Positions 9,371 through 18,033 of a stretch of 64,000 nt of DNA are shown here, in pieces (position 1 is the stretch's first letter; every line of letters begins with the position of its first letter). The notes beneath the pieces are model-generated. The model was given only the letters and a program-made list of their open reading frames with translations. It was not told the DNA's origin and made no database searches. Position numbers and translations under genes: made by a program. Source of the DNA: Bdellovibrio sp. (GTDB lineage: Bacteria; Bdellovibrionota; Bacteriovoracia; Bacteriovoracales; Bacteriovoracaceae); the NCBI GenBank assembly GCA_016187935.1, contig JACPIU010000020.1:124001-188000 (forward strand). The letters are read 5' to 3'.

Positions 9371-11761
9371 TCAGGAAGCCATTTTAGTATCAGAATTTGG
9401 AATGGCCTTAACCAGCCAAAAAGGAATAACAAGTACCAGAGCGCCTAATAAATACGGCACCGTGGAACCATAGTGCCAATAAATGAGAGAGGCAATAAAA
9501 GGACCAACCACTCTGGCCAAGGCCCCAAGCGAGCGAAAAATCCCCAAGACACTGCCCTGAGCGCTGGGAGGGGCCAGAAGCGATACCAAGGCGGTCATAC
9601 AAGGAATAACCATGGCCGATCCGAGCGCCAAGAATGCCAGACCAAAATAGAGACCCAAACTGCTCTTGGTGAAAGCAATACACACTAATCCGGGAATGAC
9701 CGCTAATAGGCCTTGCAAGACCATGCGTTTTTCCCCCACGGAACGCGCCTTTCGTCGCACAAATCCCCCTTGGACGAGCACGATAATCAGGCCCACAAAA
9801 ACAAACATACCGGCATTTTGCATGGAGGTGAAGCTTAAACGCTCTACCGCTAAAAAGGTCAGGGTAAATTCCATACCGGAAAAACTGCTCAAAAATAAAA
9901 AGTAACCCACATTAGCACGATTGACCCCTTTGTAGGGAAGGGGTGTAAACATTTTCAAGGGATTGAGCAGGCGTCTTTCAGTCTGTTTACTACCATGACG
10001 TTTTTCAGGCGGATTGGTTTCGGGAAATTTTTTGATGACCAAAAATAAATTAAAGCATGAGAGTGTGAAAGCAATGAAGGCCGCACCTGAAAAAGGATTG
10101 ATTCCCCACTTCTTTGCACCTTCGACCAATGCGGTTAAATCAAGCATCATGGAGAGACCACCTATGGCGGGGCCTAAAATAAATCCTAAGGCAAAGGCAA
10201 TTCCAATCACGGCCATACCTCTTGAGCGATTGGCCTCATCAGTCACGTCGGCCACCACCGCACTGGCAGTGGAAATGTTCCCTGCCATCATTCCGCCAAG
10301 CAAACGGGCCAAGAGAAGCAAGGTGAAGCTGCCGGAAAAAAACCAGATCAGATAGCTTAAGGCCAGACCACTTATGGTCATAATGAGAATCGGACGCCGG
10401 CCAATCTTATCCGAAAGCTCTCCCCAAAAAGGCGAGGAAAGAAACTGTAACAGGGAATATAAAGCGCCTAGAATACCCCCGAATAAAACCAAGGATTGTG
10501 CATCCAACGTGGGTGGTATCACATCAGTGGCGTGCCCCGATAAAAAAGACATTCCTTGAAAAACCATCAGCAAAAATGGATTGCTGGGATCATGCTCTAA
10601 ATAGTACCTGGCCAATGCCGGAAAAAGCGGGAAAATGATGGAGAAGCCGATCAGGTCTAAAAAGAGAGTTATAAAAACCAGGTTCAGGATGCGCTTCTCA
10701 CCCTCTCCAATCGGTCGTGATTTATAGGTGACTTCAGGAATCCCCTCGGTTATTTCCTCACTATAACTCATTTGCGCAAGGGCCTGCTGATCCTTGACTG
10801 ACAAGGCCCTTAAATATTCCGCGAAGGCCCGTGCCCATTCATCGTCATCGTTTAAACAGGGAATTGATACAATATGCGCCCCCATAGGACGAACTGCCAA
10901 ATCTAATTCATGCCCGATTTCCACCAAAGTTTCCAAGCAATCAACCACAAAGCTCGGACAGTAGACGGCAATATTTTTGGCACCTTTGTGGGCCAGCTCT
11001 TTGGCCTTATCAATGGTGGAAGGAGTCAACCATTCTTCTGGGCCAAAACGTGACTGGAAACTGAGATGAACTTTATCTTGCCACAGAGCGGGCAACTTGG
11101 ATTTTAAGAGAAGATAGGTTTTAAAACATTGCTCATAATAGGGGTCCTTTTTTTCCAACACAAAACGCTTTGGCAATCCATGAAAGCTCAACATCAAGGC
11201 ATCTATATTCCCTTGATTTAATACTTTTTCAATTCGACGAACACTCAAATCAATATAGGCCTTTAAAGACCAAAAATGATCCGTGCCCAAAACCGGAACG
11301 CTCCCGAGAGCGTGTGTTACGGCATCATGAGCGCTCGCCGTGGTGGTATCACTATATTGGGGGAACATGGGAACAAACATGGTATTCAAATTGGGATTCT
11401 TGCCTATGACATCGGCAACCTTTTTTTCTCCCAAAATGTATGCGCTTTCAACATCGATATTTTGACCGCGCAGATGGTGCTGAATCTTATCCTTAAATTT
11501 TTCCGTGATGGCAACTAAGGGCAATTGCCCATTGGGTAGGGCAATTGACTGATACAGTTTCCGAGTCTTTCTGGGACGAAATGGCAGGATAAATAAGTAG
11601 AGTATCGGAATCCACAAGAAACGCGGTAAATCCACCACTCTTGGGTCCAACAAAAACTCTTTCAAATATCCTCGAATATCACGCAATTTAAGCGAGCGAG
11701 GCGAACCGAGCTGGAGCAAGAGAATTTTTTGACGGACACCAGGGACAGGATTCATATTCAT
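9371..11761 (-). CDS. hemH: Ferrochelatase fused to a major facilitator transporter
   Basis: One uninterrupted frame of 796 residues. Residues about 10-325 are ferrochelatase, which inserts iron into protoporphyrin or coproporphyrin in the last part of haem synthesis. Seen are LLQLGSP at the start, VPMFPQYSDTT, the catalytic histidine H194 in SFHGLPKR and the partner glutamate E277 in VVDCLETLVE. A linker of about 30 residues joins it to a 12-span MFS transporter (about 357-790) with the loop motif GELSDKIGRRPILI and the 2-3 loop and helix-5 pattern of the DHA1 drug-efflux group (GPAIGG). No stop or frameshift separates the halves. The fusion suggests coupling of haem or porphyrin production to export or import, which is inference. 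N-terminal start at the first ATG, with only a weak ribosome site. Confidence 0.9.
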   Translation of the reverse strand: MNMNPVPGVRQKILLLQLGSPRSLKLRDIRGYLKEFLLDPRVVDLPRFLWIPILYLFILPFRPRKTRKLYQSIALPNGQLPLVAITEKFKDKIQHHLRGQNIDVESAYILGEKKVADVIGKNPNLNTMFVPMFPQYSDTTTASAHDAVTHALGSVPVLGTDHFWSLKAYIDLSVRRIEKVLNQGNIDALMLSFHGLPKRFVLEKKDPYYEQCFKTYLLLKSKLPALWQDKVHLSFQSRFGPEEWLTPSTIDKAKELAHKGAKNIAVYCPSFVVDCLETLVEIGHELDLAVRPMGAHIVSIPCLNDDDEWARAFAEYLRALSVKDQQALAQMSYSEEITEGIPEVTYKSRPIGEGEKRILNLVFITLFLDLIGFSIIFPLFPALARYYLEHDPSNPFLLMVFQGMSFLSGHATDVIPPTLDAQSLVLFGGILGALYSLLQFLSSPFWGELSDKIGRRPILIMTISGLALSYLIWFFSGSFTLLLLARLLGGMMAGNISTASAVVADVTDEANRSRGMAVIGIAFALGFILGPAIGGLSMMLDLTALVEGAKKWGINPFSGAAFIAFTLSCFNLFLVIKKFPETNPPEKRHGSKQTERRLLNPLKMFTPLPYKGVNRANVGYFLFLSSFSGMEFTLTFLAVERLSFTSMQNAGMFVFVGLIIVLVQGGFVRRKARSVGEKRMVLQGLLAVIPGLVCIAFTKSSLGLYFGLAFLALGSAMVIPCMTALVSLLAPPSAQGSVLGIFRSLGALARVVGPFIASLIYWHYGSTVPYLLGALVLVIPFWLVKAIPNSDTKMAS

Positions 11762-11841
11762 AAAAATCCGACCGTCTCGATAAGTTGACGAACATAAAAA
11801 ATTTGGCCAATGTGCCGCTTAATTTAACAAAGGAATGCCAT

Positions 11842-12384
11842 ATGAGTAGGTCGGTTAGCAAGACTAATCCCACGACTAGTCCTAAGACTAATTCTCGACG
11901 ACAAGGTCGCCCAGAAAAAGACCTAAAAAATCTTCAATTAGGCCAGTCCATTACAAATTACCCCACCACCTATTCTCCTTTCGTGCTGGAATCCTTTCCC
12001 AATCGACACCCTGAATCTCCGGCATGGACCACATTGATTTGCCCGGAATTTACTTCCCTCTGTCCAAAGACAGGCCAGCCGGACTTCGCTCATCTTACCA
12101 TTAACTATATTGCTGACCGCAAAATGGTAGAATCCAAGTCTTTGAAACTGTATCTTTTCAGTTTTCGTAATCATGGCGATTTTCATGAGGATTGCATCCA
12201 AACCATTTGCAACGATCTGGTAAAACTCATGTCACCTAAATATATTGAAGTCATCGGTGAATTCACACCGCGAGGGGGCATCTCCATTTACCCCTTTGCC
12301 AGCTACTCCTGTGACGCTTCCGAGTATCAAAACCTAAAAAAGCAAAGATTTCTCCACTACGCACCCCATGCCTATACTGCTTAA
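11842..12384 (+). CDS. queF: NADPH-dependent 7-cyano-7-deazaguanine reductase QueF
   Basis: Reduces preQ0 to preQ1 in queuosine tRNA-modification synthesis. The 180-residue product has the QueF signature: catalytic cysteine C74 in [12 protein letters not shown] with proton donor D81, then [20 protein letters not shown] containing the substrate-binding glutamate and histidine. The size fits the short unimodular (Bacillus-type) enzyme, plus an N-terminal Ser/Thr/Arg-rich extension of about 40 residues. The ATG at 11842 follows AAGGA at eight bases; the upstream in-frame ATG has none. It is divergent from hemH, with about 80 bases between them for both promoters. No other queuosine genes are nearby. 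Confidence 0.93.
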   Translation: MSRSVSKTNPTTSPKTNSRRQGRPEKDLKNLQLGQSITNYPTTYSPFVLESFPNRHPESPAWTTLICPEFTSLCPKTGQPDFAHLTINYIADRKMVESKSLKLYLFSFRNHGDFHEDCIQTICNDLVKLMSPKYIEVIGEFTPRGGISIYPFASYSCDASEYQNLKKQRFLHYAPHAYTA

Positions 12385-12486
12385 ACCTTAAGTTTTCACT
12401 AGGTTATCCATGCGCCGATTTTTGACTGGCCGTATTGTAATAAATCGGGTTAAAGATTACTGATCATTAAAAATAAGGTGAACGTT

Positions 12487-12699
12487 ATGTTTGGACTTGG
12501 AATCGGTGAACTAGCAATTATTATGTTTATTGTTCTGCTTCTCTTCGGAGGAAGCAAATTACCCCAATTAGGCGGGGCCATGGGAAAGGCCATGAACAAT
12601 TTCAAACGTGGTCTGCGCGATGGTGCAGAACATCCTAACGAACTACCCGGCCCTACCCGCTCTGAAAACAACGGGCAAAATAACGGTTCGCACGTTTAG
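12487..12699 (+). CDS. tatA: Twin-arginine translocase subunit TatA
   Basis: Seventy residues: one N-terminal membrane span (FGLGIGELAIIMFIVLLLFG), the short FGGSKLPQLG hinge, an amphipathic helix (AMGKAMNNFKRGLRDG) and a polar tail, the standard TatA layout. TatA oligomers form the protein-conducting element for folded proteins with twin-arginine signals. The ATG at 12487 has AAGGTG six bases upstream; the GTG inside that site is less likely. No tatB or tatC in the window. Its stop lies two bases from the stop of the convergent SIS gene. Confidence 0.9.
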   Translation: MFGLGIGELAIIMFIVLLLFGGSKLPQLGGAMGKAMNNFKRGLRDGAEHPNELPGPTRSENNGQNNGSHV

Positions 12700-12701
12700 T
12701 T

Positions 12702-14291
12702 CTACTTTGTTATTGAGCTGGCCGTTTTCCGATCGGCCTTTCTGATGGCCGCAACCACTTCTTCCACAATTGACCCATCGACCGAAGTGAGATGCTTCTT
12801 TGAGAACAAGATTTTGGCAATTTCATCGTAGCCAGGCGGCCTTGACAGATCTTGCACTAAATATTGAATGTACCTGATGGCCCGATCAATTAACTTAAAA
12901 TTACTCGGCCGTACGTAAGTCATGATGTTATTGGAATATCTTCCCAAGCGCCCCATCACAATAGTGGAATGGGCATTGACCAACATTTTCAGCACAATGG
13001 TTTGCAACATTGGATGACTTGGCATGGATAGAACAATGCTTCTTTTATTAAAACGAATTTCCACCTGACCGTGGCCATCGCCAAGAAAATGAAAAATGGA
13101 TTGATGATCACGAGGGCCCCTCAAATTGGTGAAGATAGGACCATTTTCACTTAAATCAAATCCCAGCATGCGATTCAAGGATGCCTTCCCTAGCAATTCG
13201 GGCCACTCTAAAGCGCGAGGAGCACGGGAAAGCACCCGATGCCATGCCGAAAGAGCATCTTGAGTCTTGGCGATAAAAAGATAACAAGGGCCGGGCCGGA
13301 CATATTCTTCGTTGATATTCTCAAAAGGTGGTAAACCAAAAGTCGGGGATCGTTCGGTGGTATCTGTCAGTAAAATGCTACTTAAAAAAGGTGAAGCCAC
13401 GTAATTGCAAAATTGCCCATTTAAATAAGTGTGGGATTCAAATTCCGCCCACTCATACAACGACTCCACTCGAATTTTTTCATAGACCGATAGAATACTA
13501 TCCAAAAATAAGCTTGCCTCAAAAATAAAGTTATCTCGGATAAAAAGCGCCATGCACAGAGCGGTTTGCTGAATAGTCGTGGCCTGAAGGCGCGTTGAGC
13601 CGGCCAAACACATGGGGCCAATATCAAAGCAAATTTTCTTGATGCTTTGATCTTCGATAATTTCTTTTGAACGATGGGCCACCTGACAAAGAGTCGCTTG
13701 AGGATTACAAAAAAGAAAATAAGGGGAATTATGAGATATTTTTAAGGCCTCCCATACTGTGCCAATGACAAAAGGAGTTTCGCCCCCCTCAGTCACCGCA
13801 ATCAGCATATCTCCCTGGGCGAAACCCAGCTCTCTTAATTGTCTCGCACCAAATTCAGGGTGATCTTCAAAGCTCTCAAGCGAATGAATAAAGGCCAGGT
13901 CACCTCCGGCCATAAAGGCCACAATGCGATTTTCCAACGGCCGATTTGAATGACTGTCACGCCACAACTTCTCTATTGATAAGGCCAGCCTGCCGGTGGC
14001 ACCACAACCTGAAATAAAAATTTTCCGCCCTTGGGCCAAGGTGGCATGAATGGCACGGCCCATTTCTTCAACATAAGATAAATTATTTTTCAAAACATTG
14101 ATGGCATCATAATCCACTTCAAAAAAAACTTGATAGGCATCTCGAATGGAGGTCTTGGCCAGAAAAGATAAATTGTGGGACTTGGAATGCGGTTTCTCGG
14201 TTGGCAACTCGCCCAGGTGATACTGGTCTTTCACCTTAAGGAATGTTTCCAACTCGCGCTGCCATTCTTTTTGATTCTTTCTTTTGGACAT
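12702..14291 (-). CDS. Double-SIS sugar-phosphate protein of the MurQ / GCKR family
   Basis: 529 residues, larger than bacterial MurQ (about 300) and closer in size to two-SIS glucokinase-regulator-like proteins. The first SIS domain carries KIFISGCGATGRLALSIE, the EGGETPFVIGT loop and the family signature GPMCLAGSTRLQATTIQQ. The second half (about 270-529) shows weaker SIS features and ends in a helical region. MurQ cleaves the lactyl ether of N-acetylmuramic acid 6-phosphate during wall recycling, while GCKR-type proteins bind sugar phosphates without catalysis, so either role is possible. A predator digesting prey peptidoglycan would have use for the first. Weak ribosome site; the khpA terminator lies just upstream. 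Confidence 0.75.
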   Translation of the reverse strand: MSKRKNQKEWQRELETFLKVKDQYHLGELPTEKPHSKSHNLSFLAKTSIRDAYQVFFEVDYDAINVLKNNLSYVEEMGRAIHATLAQGRKIFISGCGATGRLALSIEKLWRDSHSNRPLENRIVAFMAGGDLAFIHSLESFEDHPEFGARQLRELGFAQGDMLIAVTEGGETPFVIGTVWEALKISHNSPYFLFCNPQATLCQVAHRSKEIIEDQSIKKICFDIGPMCLAGSTRLQATTIQQTALCMALFIRDNFIFEASLFLDSILSVYEKIRVESLYEWAEFESHTYLNGQFCNYVASPFLSSILLTDTTERSPTFGLPPFENINEEYVRPGPCYLFIAKTQDALSAWHRVLSRAPRALEWPELLGKASLNRMLGFDLSENGPIFTNLRGPRDHQSIFHFLGDGHGQVEIRFNKRSIVLSMPSHPMLQTIVLKMLVNAHSTIVMGRLGRYSNNIMTYVRPSNFKLIDRAIRYIQYLVQDLSRPPGYDEIAKILFSKKHLTSVDGSIVEEVVAAIRKADRKTASSITK

Positions 14292-14300
14292 GTCCCGAGT

Positions 14301-14330
14301 ATAAAAAAAAAAGGAAGCCTAGGCCTCCTT
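14301..14330 (-). terminator. Intrinsic terminator after khpA
   Basis: On the minus strand a nine-base stem (AAGGAGGCC / GGCTTCCTT, one mismatch) with a two-base loop is followed directly by ten or more T. It sits 28 bases after the khpA stop and just before the SIS gene start, so it ends the HAD-ffh-rpsP-khpA transcript. Confidence 0.85.
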
Positions 14331-14357
14331 ATTTTAATTTTTTTTTGCCTTAGGTAT

Positions 14358-14597
14358 TTATTCTAGAATTTCCAGAACACTTCGCTTTCTAAGTTTAGTG
14401 GAAGCAGCGTTCAAAATAGTCCTGAGGGCCCTGGCGGTACGACCTTGCTTACCGATCACCTTTCCAAGATCAGTTTTATCAACTCTCAACTCAATTACGG
14501 TGGTCTGCTCGCCCAAAATTTCATTAACCTGGACTTGATCAGGAAGATCCACGAGAGATTTGGAAACATACAGAATTAGATCTTGCAATTCACTCAT
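14358..14597 (-). CDS. khpA: KH-domain RNA-binding protein KhpA
   Basis: Seventy-nine residues making a single type II KH domain, with the GxxG loop in [19 protein letters not shown]. KhpA is a small RNA-binding protein, often paired with KhpB, that affects translation and cell division in several bacteria. It is encoded 39 bases after rpsP on the same strand, the usual neighbourhood (rpsP-khpA-rimM-trmD in many genomes); here rimM and trmD do not follow because a strong terminator closes the operon. Confidence 0.92.
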   Translation of the reverse strand: MSELQDLILYVSKSLVDLPDQVQVNEILGEQTTVIELRVDKTDLGKVIGKQGRTARALRTILNAASTKLRKRSVLEILE

Positions 14598-14636
14598 AAT
14601 TTTCTCATTTATTCTAACGACGACTGCAAAGAACCT

Positions 14637-14882
14637 TTAGAATTTAATGCTATTTTTTTTCAGAAGAGTCCTGACGGTATCAGAGATTGTTGCCCCTTTA
14701 TCAATCCATGCGCGAAGGGCTTCAGTATCGACATCAGTCAAAGATTTTTCCACCTTTTGAGGATTGTATTGCCCTAATTTGGCAAGAAAACGTCCGTCAC
14801 GGCAATAACGAGCGTCGGTAGCAACAATGGTGAAAACTGGTTTATGGGGCCGTCCACCACGGGCAAGTCTAATCGTAACCAT
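14637..14882 (-). CDS. rpsP: 30S ribosomal protein S16
   Basis: Eighty-one residues beginning MVTIRLARGGRPHKPVF, followed by IVATDARYCRDGRFLAKLGQYNP and the usual ALRAWIDKGATISDTVRTLL, the diagnostic core of S16, an assembly protein of the 30S subunit. The ATG at 14882 follows GAGGAG at about seven bases; a longer in-frame version starting at 14933 has no family support. Second from last in the HAD-ffh-rpsP-khpA operon, about 100 bases after ffh. Confidence 0.97.
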   Translation of the reverse strand: MVTIRLARGGRPHKPVFTIVATDARYCRDGRFLAKLGQYNPQKVEKSLTDVDTEALRAWIDKGATISDTVRTLLKKNSIKF

Positions 14883-14931
14883 TCGCAACTCCTCAAAATT
14901 CAGTGTAAAACGAGCGACGCATTTGTAACCC

Positions 14932-14979
14932 ATTGACTAAACGAAGTCAATTAGAGAACCATATTAGCGCGCCGCGCGC
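14932..14979 (-). other. Two hairpins between ffh and rpsP
   Basis: Transcribed on the minus strand. A GC-only palindrome (GCGCGCGGCGCGC, 14967-14979) begins seven bases after the ffh stop. It is followed by a perfect seven-base stem ATTGACT/AGTCAAT with a six-base loop (14932-14951). Neither has a U-tract, so they are unlikely to be full terminators. They could stabilise or process the mRNA between a low-abundance (ffh) and a high-abundance (rpsP) product; that is inference. Confidence 0.5.
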
Positions 14980-14985
14980 AATAGT

Positions 14986-16455
14986 TTAGAAATATCGATT
15001 GCCCCAAGGGCCTTTCCCCCTTGATGCAGGATCTTTTTTCTTACGTTCTTTTCCGCCCGTTCCTGGCATTCCCGGAAGACCACCCATTCCTGCCAATCCG
15101 GCCATTCCGCCCTTCATCATCCCCATCATCTGGCCCATCATTTTTTCCATCTGTTTGAATTTTTGCAGAAAATCTTTAACCTGTTCCAATTTAGTCCCGG
15201 AACCGCGGGCAATACGGCCGATTCGGGAATCATTAATAATCTTGTAATTACTCCGCTCACTCTTGGTCATGGATTGAATCATGACTTTAATTCTTTTAAT
15301 TTCATTTTCCGCAGGAGAGAGATCACCCACCTGTCGGAGCATCCCGCCCATACCTGGCAGCATCTTCAAGATGGAACCCATACTGCCAAGTCGTGACATC
15401 ATCTCCATCTGTTTTAAAAAATCCTCAATGGTAAATTTGCCCTTCTCCAGATTCTTCATCATGGAGGTGGCCTCATCCTCATTAATTTCGTTTTGGGCCT
15501 TTTCCACCAGTGTCACCACATCGCCCATATCTAAAATACGTTTGGCCATGCGATCGGGATGAAAGAGTTCCAAATCTTTTAATTTTTCGCCTGTGGACAC
15601 AAATCTCAGCGGAATTCCAGTCATGGTGCGAATGGAAAGTGCGGCACCACCTTTGGCATCGGAATCCATTTTAGTTAATACGGCGCCAGTGAGTCCAATG
15701 GCGTCGTGGAAAGATTTGGCCACATTCACCGCCTCTTGGCCGGTCATGGCATCGGCGACCAAGAGCGATTCAAGCGAAATCTGGGATTGGTATCGGCCGA
15801 CGGTTTCTTTCACATCCTTAAGTTCCTGCATCAATTCTTGATCAACATGCAGACGACCGGCGGTATCGATGATGATCACATCGATGTTTTCATTACTTTC
15901 TCTGATGGTTTGCAGGGCCTTATCCACTCCGGCCCGGGCCACATTGGCGGGAGTCTGGGAGAGATCGGAATCGTAACAGAAAACTTGCGCCGAATCCGCC
16001 AGGACTTTCAACTGATCTTTGGCGGCAGGACGATACGTGTCGGCGGGAATTAACCACACCTTTTTATTTTTGCGTTCTTTTAAGTAGAGGGCCAATTTGG
16101 CAGAAAAAGTGGTCTTCCCTTGACCGTTTAATCCCACGACCAGAACGACCAGAGGCTTCTTCTCTTCGCCGAAGGCCAATTCAGTATTTTGAGTTCCCAT
16201 AATTTGGACCAATTCATCATGCACGATTTTGACGAACTGTTCCCCGGGATTAACCCCGCGAATGACTTTTTCTCCCAAAGCCTTTTCTTTTACTTTGGCG
16301 ATAAAATCTTTAACCACTTTAAAATTAACATCGGCCAAGAGCAGGGCATTTTTCACTTCGCCAAGAGTTTCTTCAATATTGCTCTCGCTAATTTTTGATT
16401 TTCCGGCAATGGCCTTAAACGCGTCAGAAAATTTCTCATTTAGAAAGTCAAACAT
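14986..16455 (-). CDS. ffh: Signal recognition particle protein Ffh (SRP54)
   Basis: GTPase of the signal recognition particle, which with 4.5S RNA targets membrane proteins cotranslationally. The 489-residue protein has the N domain, then the G domain with GLNGQGKTTFSAKLA (P-loop), DTYRPAAKDQL, DTAGRLHVD and TKMDSDAKGG, and a methionine-rich M domain (MEKMMGQMMGMMKGG) with a Gly/Met/Lys tail. The P-loop has Q where many homologues have S, still a known variant. The ATG at 16455 follows GAGG at five bases; a GTG two codons earlier overlaps it. The gene start overlaps the end of the HAD gene by eight bases, implying coupling. Confidence 0.97.
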   Translation of the reverse strand: MFDFLNEKFSDAFKAIAGKSKISESNIEETLGEVKNALLLADVNFKVVKDFIAKVKEKALGEKVIRGVNPGEQFVKIVHDELVQIMGTQNTELAFGEEKKPLVVLVVGLNGQGKTTFSAKLALYLKERKNKKVWLIPADTYRPAAKDQLKVLADSAQVFCYDSDLSQTPANVARAGVDKALQTIRESNENIDVIIIDTAGRLHVDQELMQELKDVKETVGRYQSQISLESLLVADAMTGQEAVNVAKSFHDAIGLTGAVLTKMDSDAKGGAALSIRTMTGIPLRFVSTGEKLKDLELFHPDRMAKRILDMGDVVTLVEKAQNEINEDEATSMMKNLEKGKFTIEDFLKQMEMMSRLGSMGSILKMLPGMGGMLRQVGDLSPAENEIKRIKVMIQSMTKSERSNYKIINDSRIGRIARGSGTKLEQVKDFLQKFKQMEKMMGQMMGMMKGGMAGLAGMGGLPGMPGTGGKERKKKDPASRGKGPWGNRYF

Positions 16456-17134
16456 AGGCACCTCTAATTATTTCCAAACATTCGAACGGGGTATTGGCCA
16501 AAAAATCCGGAGCATACTGCAAAACAGTCTCTCGGTTGGCTCCCTGGCACCAAAGAGCAGCAATGGATCGACAACCAAAATTTTTTGCCCCCTGAATATC
16601 CATGTGTGAATCGCCAACAACGATAACATCATCCTTGGGAACATGCCCAACCATCTCGACAATCCCATCGGGACTGGGTTTGGTGGCGGTATCATCACCA
16701 CAACGTAAATCGCTAAAATGATTTTTCAGCTTGAAATTTTCCAGAATTTTTAAGGTTGAGGCGCGATCACGGGCGGTCCATAAATAGATCGTGGCACCCC
16801 ATGATCGAAGCTGGGAGATGGATTCAACCACACCGGGAAAAAGCACATAATCAAATTCCATTTCCAGCGCCAACTGACTCCAGCGCCTGGCCAAACGGCG
16901 AGTTAGCTCCAAATCACTCAGGGGAAGATTGAAGTTTTGCAATAATTCGGGCAAGTGGGGAGAATAACGCTGTTTTAATTCATCCAAGAGAATGGGACGA
17001 TCAAGCAGTTCGGAAAGGACCGTCTGAACTCCCAATAATACCGCATGGTAAGAATCGACTAACGTTCCATCAAAATCAAAGATAATGTGTTTTGTTTTCA
17101 AAATACTCATTAATTTTAGAATCTTAACTAACAT
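16448..17134 (-). CDS. HAD-superfamily phosphatase (phosphoglycolate phosphatase-like)
   Basis: 228 residues with all four HAD motifs: DFDGTLVDS (nucleophile D20, acid D22), the threonine in WTARD, the lysine in TKPSP and VVGDSHMDIQGAKNFG. The helical cap between motifs I and II places it in the subfamily of phosphoglycolate and beta-phosphoglucomutase-type phosphatases. The exact substrate is unknown. The start at 17134 is supported by AGGAG four bases upstream. It is the first gene of the operon with ffh, whose start lies within its last codons. Link to SRP function is not obvious. Confidence 0.85.
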   Translation of the reverse strand: MLVKILKLMSILKTKHIIFDFDGTLVDSYHAVLLGVQTVLSELLDRPILLDELKQRYSPHLPELLQNFNLPLSDLELTRRLARRWSQLALEMEFDYVLFPGVVESISQLRSWGATIYLWTARDRASTLKILENFKLKNHFSDLRCGDDTATKPSPDGIVEMVGHVPKDDVIVVGDSHMDIQGAKNFGCRSIAALWCQGANRETVLQYAPDFLANTPFECLEIIRGAYV

Positions 17135-17191
17135 AATTCTCCTGGTTCTGTAAAAATTACTTCTGCGCTACCCTCAAATTAGGTCCCACCC

Positions 17192-17197
17192 TATAAT
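17192..17197. promoter_or_regulatory. Shared -10 region of a divergent promoter pair
   Basis: CTATAATACC reads as TATAAT towards the App1-like gene and as TATTAT towards the HAD-ffh operon. For the plus-strand gene this -10 box ends eight bases before the ATG, implying a leaderless or nearly leaderless mRNA; towards the HAD gene it leaves a leader of about 50 bases with a good ribosome site. No convincing -35 boxes were found. Confidence 0.5.
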
Positions 17198-17205
17198 ACC
17201 TTTCT

Positions 17206-18033
17206 ATGTGTACAAAAATCCTTCATTTATGCGTACTTAGTTTTCTTATCAACATCAGTTGGGCCAAAACTGTGGTCATTTCGGACATCGACGATACCAT
17301 CAAAATGACCAACAATATGAGTTCGACCGGGACTATCGTCCATTTTTTGGATAATGACCCCTTCCCCGTTATGCCCATTTTATTTCGCGAGTTAAAAAGT
17401 CAACTTGATGACAAGGGCGAGCAGGTGGAATTTCATTACGTCTCCGGGGGATACAGGGCGATCTTTAATGGCGATAAATTTATCAAGAAGAATAATTTCC
17501 CAAGCGGCAAGGTCTATTTGCGTAATTTGAAGTCTCCCAGATCCACTTTCACTTACAAATATTTAACCATTACTAAAATCATTGAAGATTTAGACCCCGA
17601 AGATCGCCAAAATCTGACCGTTTACTTTTTTGGAGACAACGCCGCTTACGACGCCGATGTCTATTGGCAATTAACCCGAGATCTCACACTTAAATCGCAC
17701 ATTTTCATTCGCGACGTCCAAACCAAGGCCACTTTTGCGCTTGAAGGAGAATCGCTTGAGCAGGCCAAAGGATTGCATTATTTTTTCACCGAACGGGATT
17801 TGAAAAAGAGCGCGGTTGAACCACTCCTCGGTAAGGCCAGTCACGAAAAAATTGAAGTGCTCAATAAGGCCAAAAAACTACTTCCTGAATATGTCAAAAG
17901 AACACTGAAATCACGCATCTCAAAGAAAAATAATTGCATCGATCAAGACAATCTGGCCGATGTGATCAAATGTAACAAAAAGGCCAAAAAAGAAGCTGCT
18001 CGATTAATTGATGAGTATTTTGCTCACGATTGA
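17206..18033 (+). CDS. Exported phosphatidate phosphatase App1-like (DUF2183) protein
   Basis: 275 residues with a signal peptide (LHLCVLSFLINISWA) and a HAD-like core: ISDIDDTIK (D27/D29 catalytic pattern DxDxT), HYVSGG and FFGDNAAYDADVYWQL. These are the marks of the App1/DUF2183 family, named for yeast phosphatidate phosphatase. Export makes action on periplasmic or prey phospholipid-derived phosphates plausible, but this is inference. There is no ribosome site; a -10 box lies directly upstream. The C-terminal tail is lysine-rich with two cysteines. Convergent with the EamA gene, overlapping by ten bases. Confidence 0.8.
   Translation: MCTKILHLCVLSFLINISWAKTVVISDIDDTIKMTNNMSSTGTIVHFLDNDPFPVMPILFRELKSQLDDKGEQVEFHYVSGGYRAIFNGDKFIKKNNFPSGKVYLRNLKSPRSTFTYKYLTITKIIEDLDPEDRQNLTVYFFGDNAAYDADVYWQLTRDLTLKSHIFIRDVQTKATFALEGESLEQAKGLHYFFTERDLKKSAVEPLLGKASHEKIEVLNKAKKLLPEYVKRTLKSRISKKNNCIDQDNLADVIKCNKKAKKEAARLIDEYFAHD

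Noticed and set aside
9371-11761. Two separate genes with a missed stop between hemH and the transporter
   Set aside because: The frame is continuous through the linker, with no stop and no internal ribosome site in front of the transporter part.
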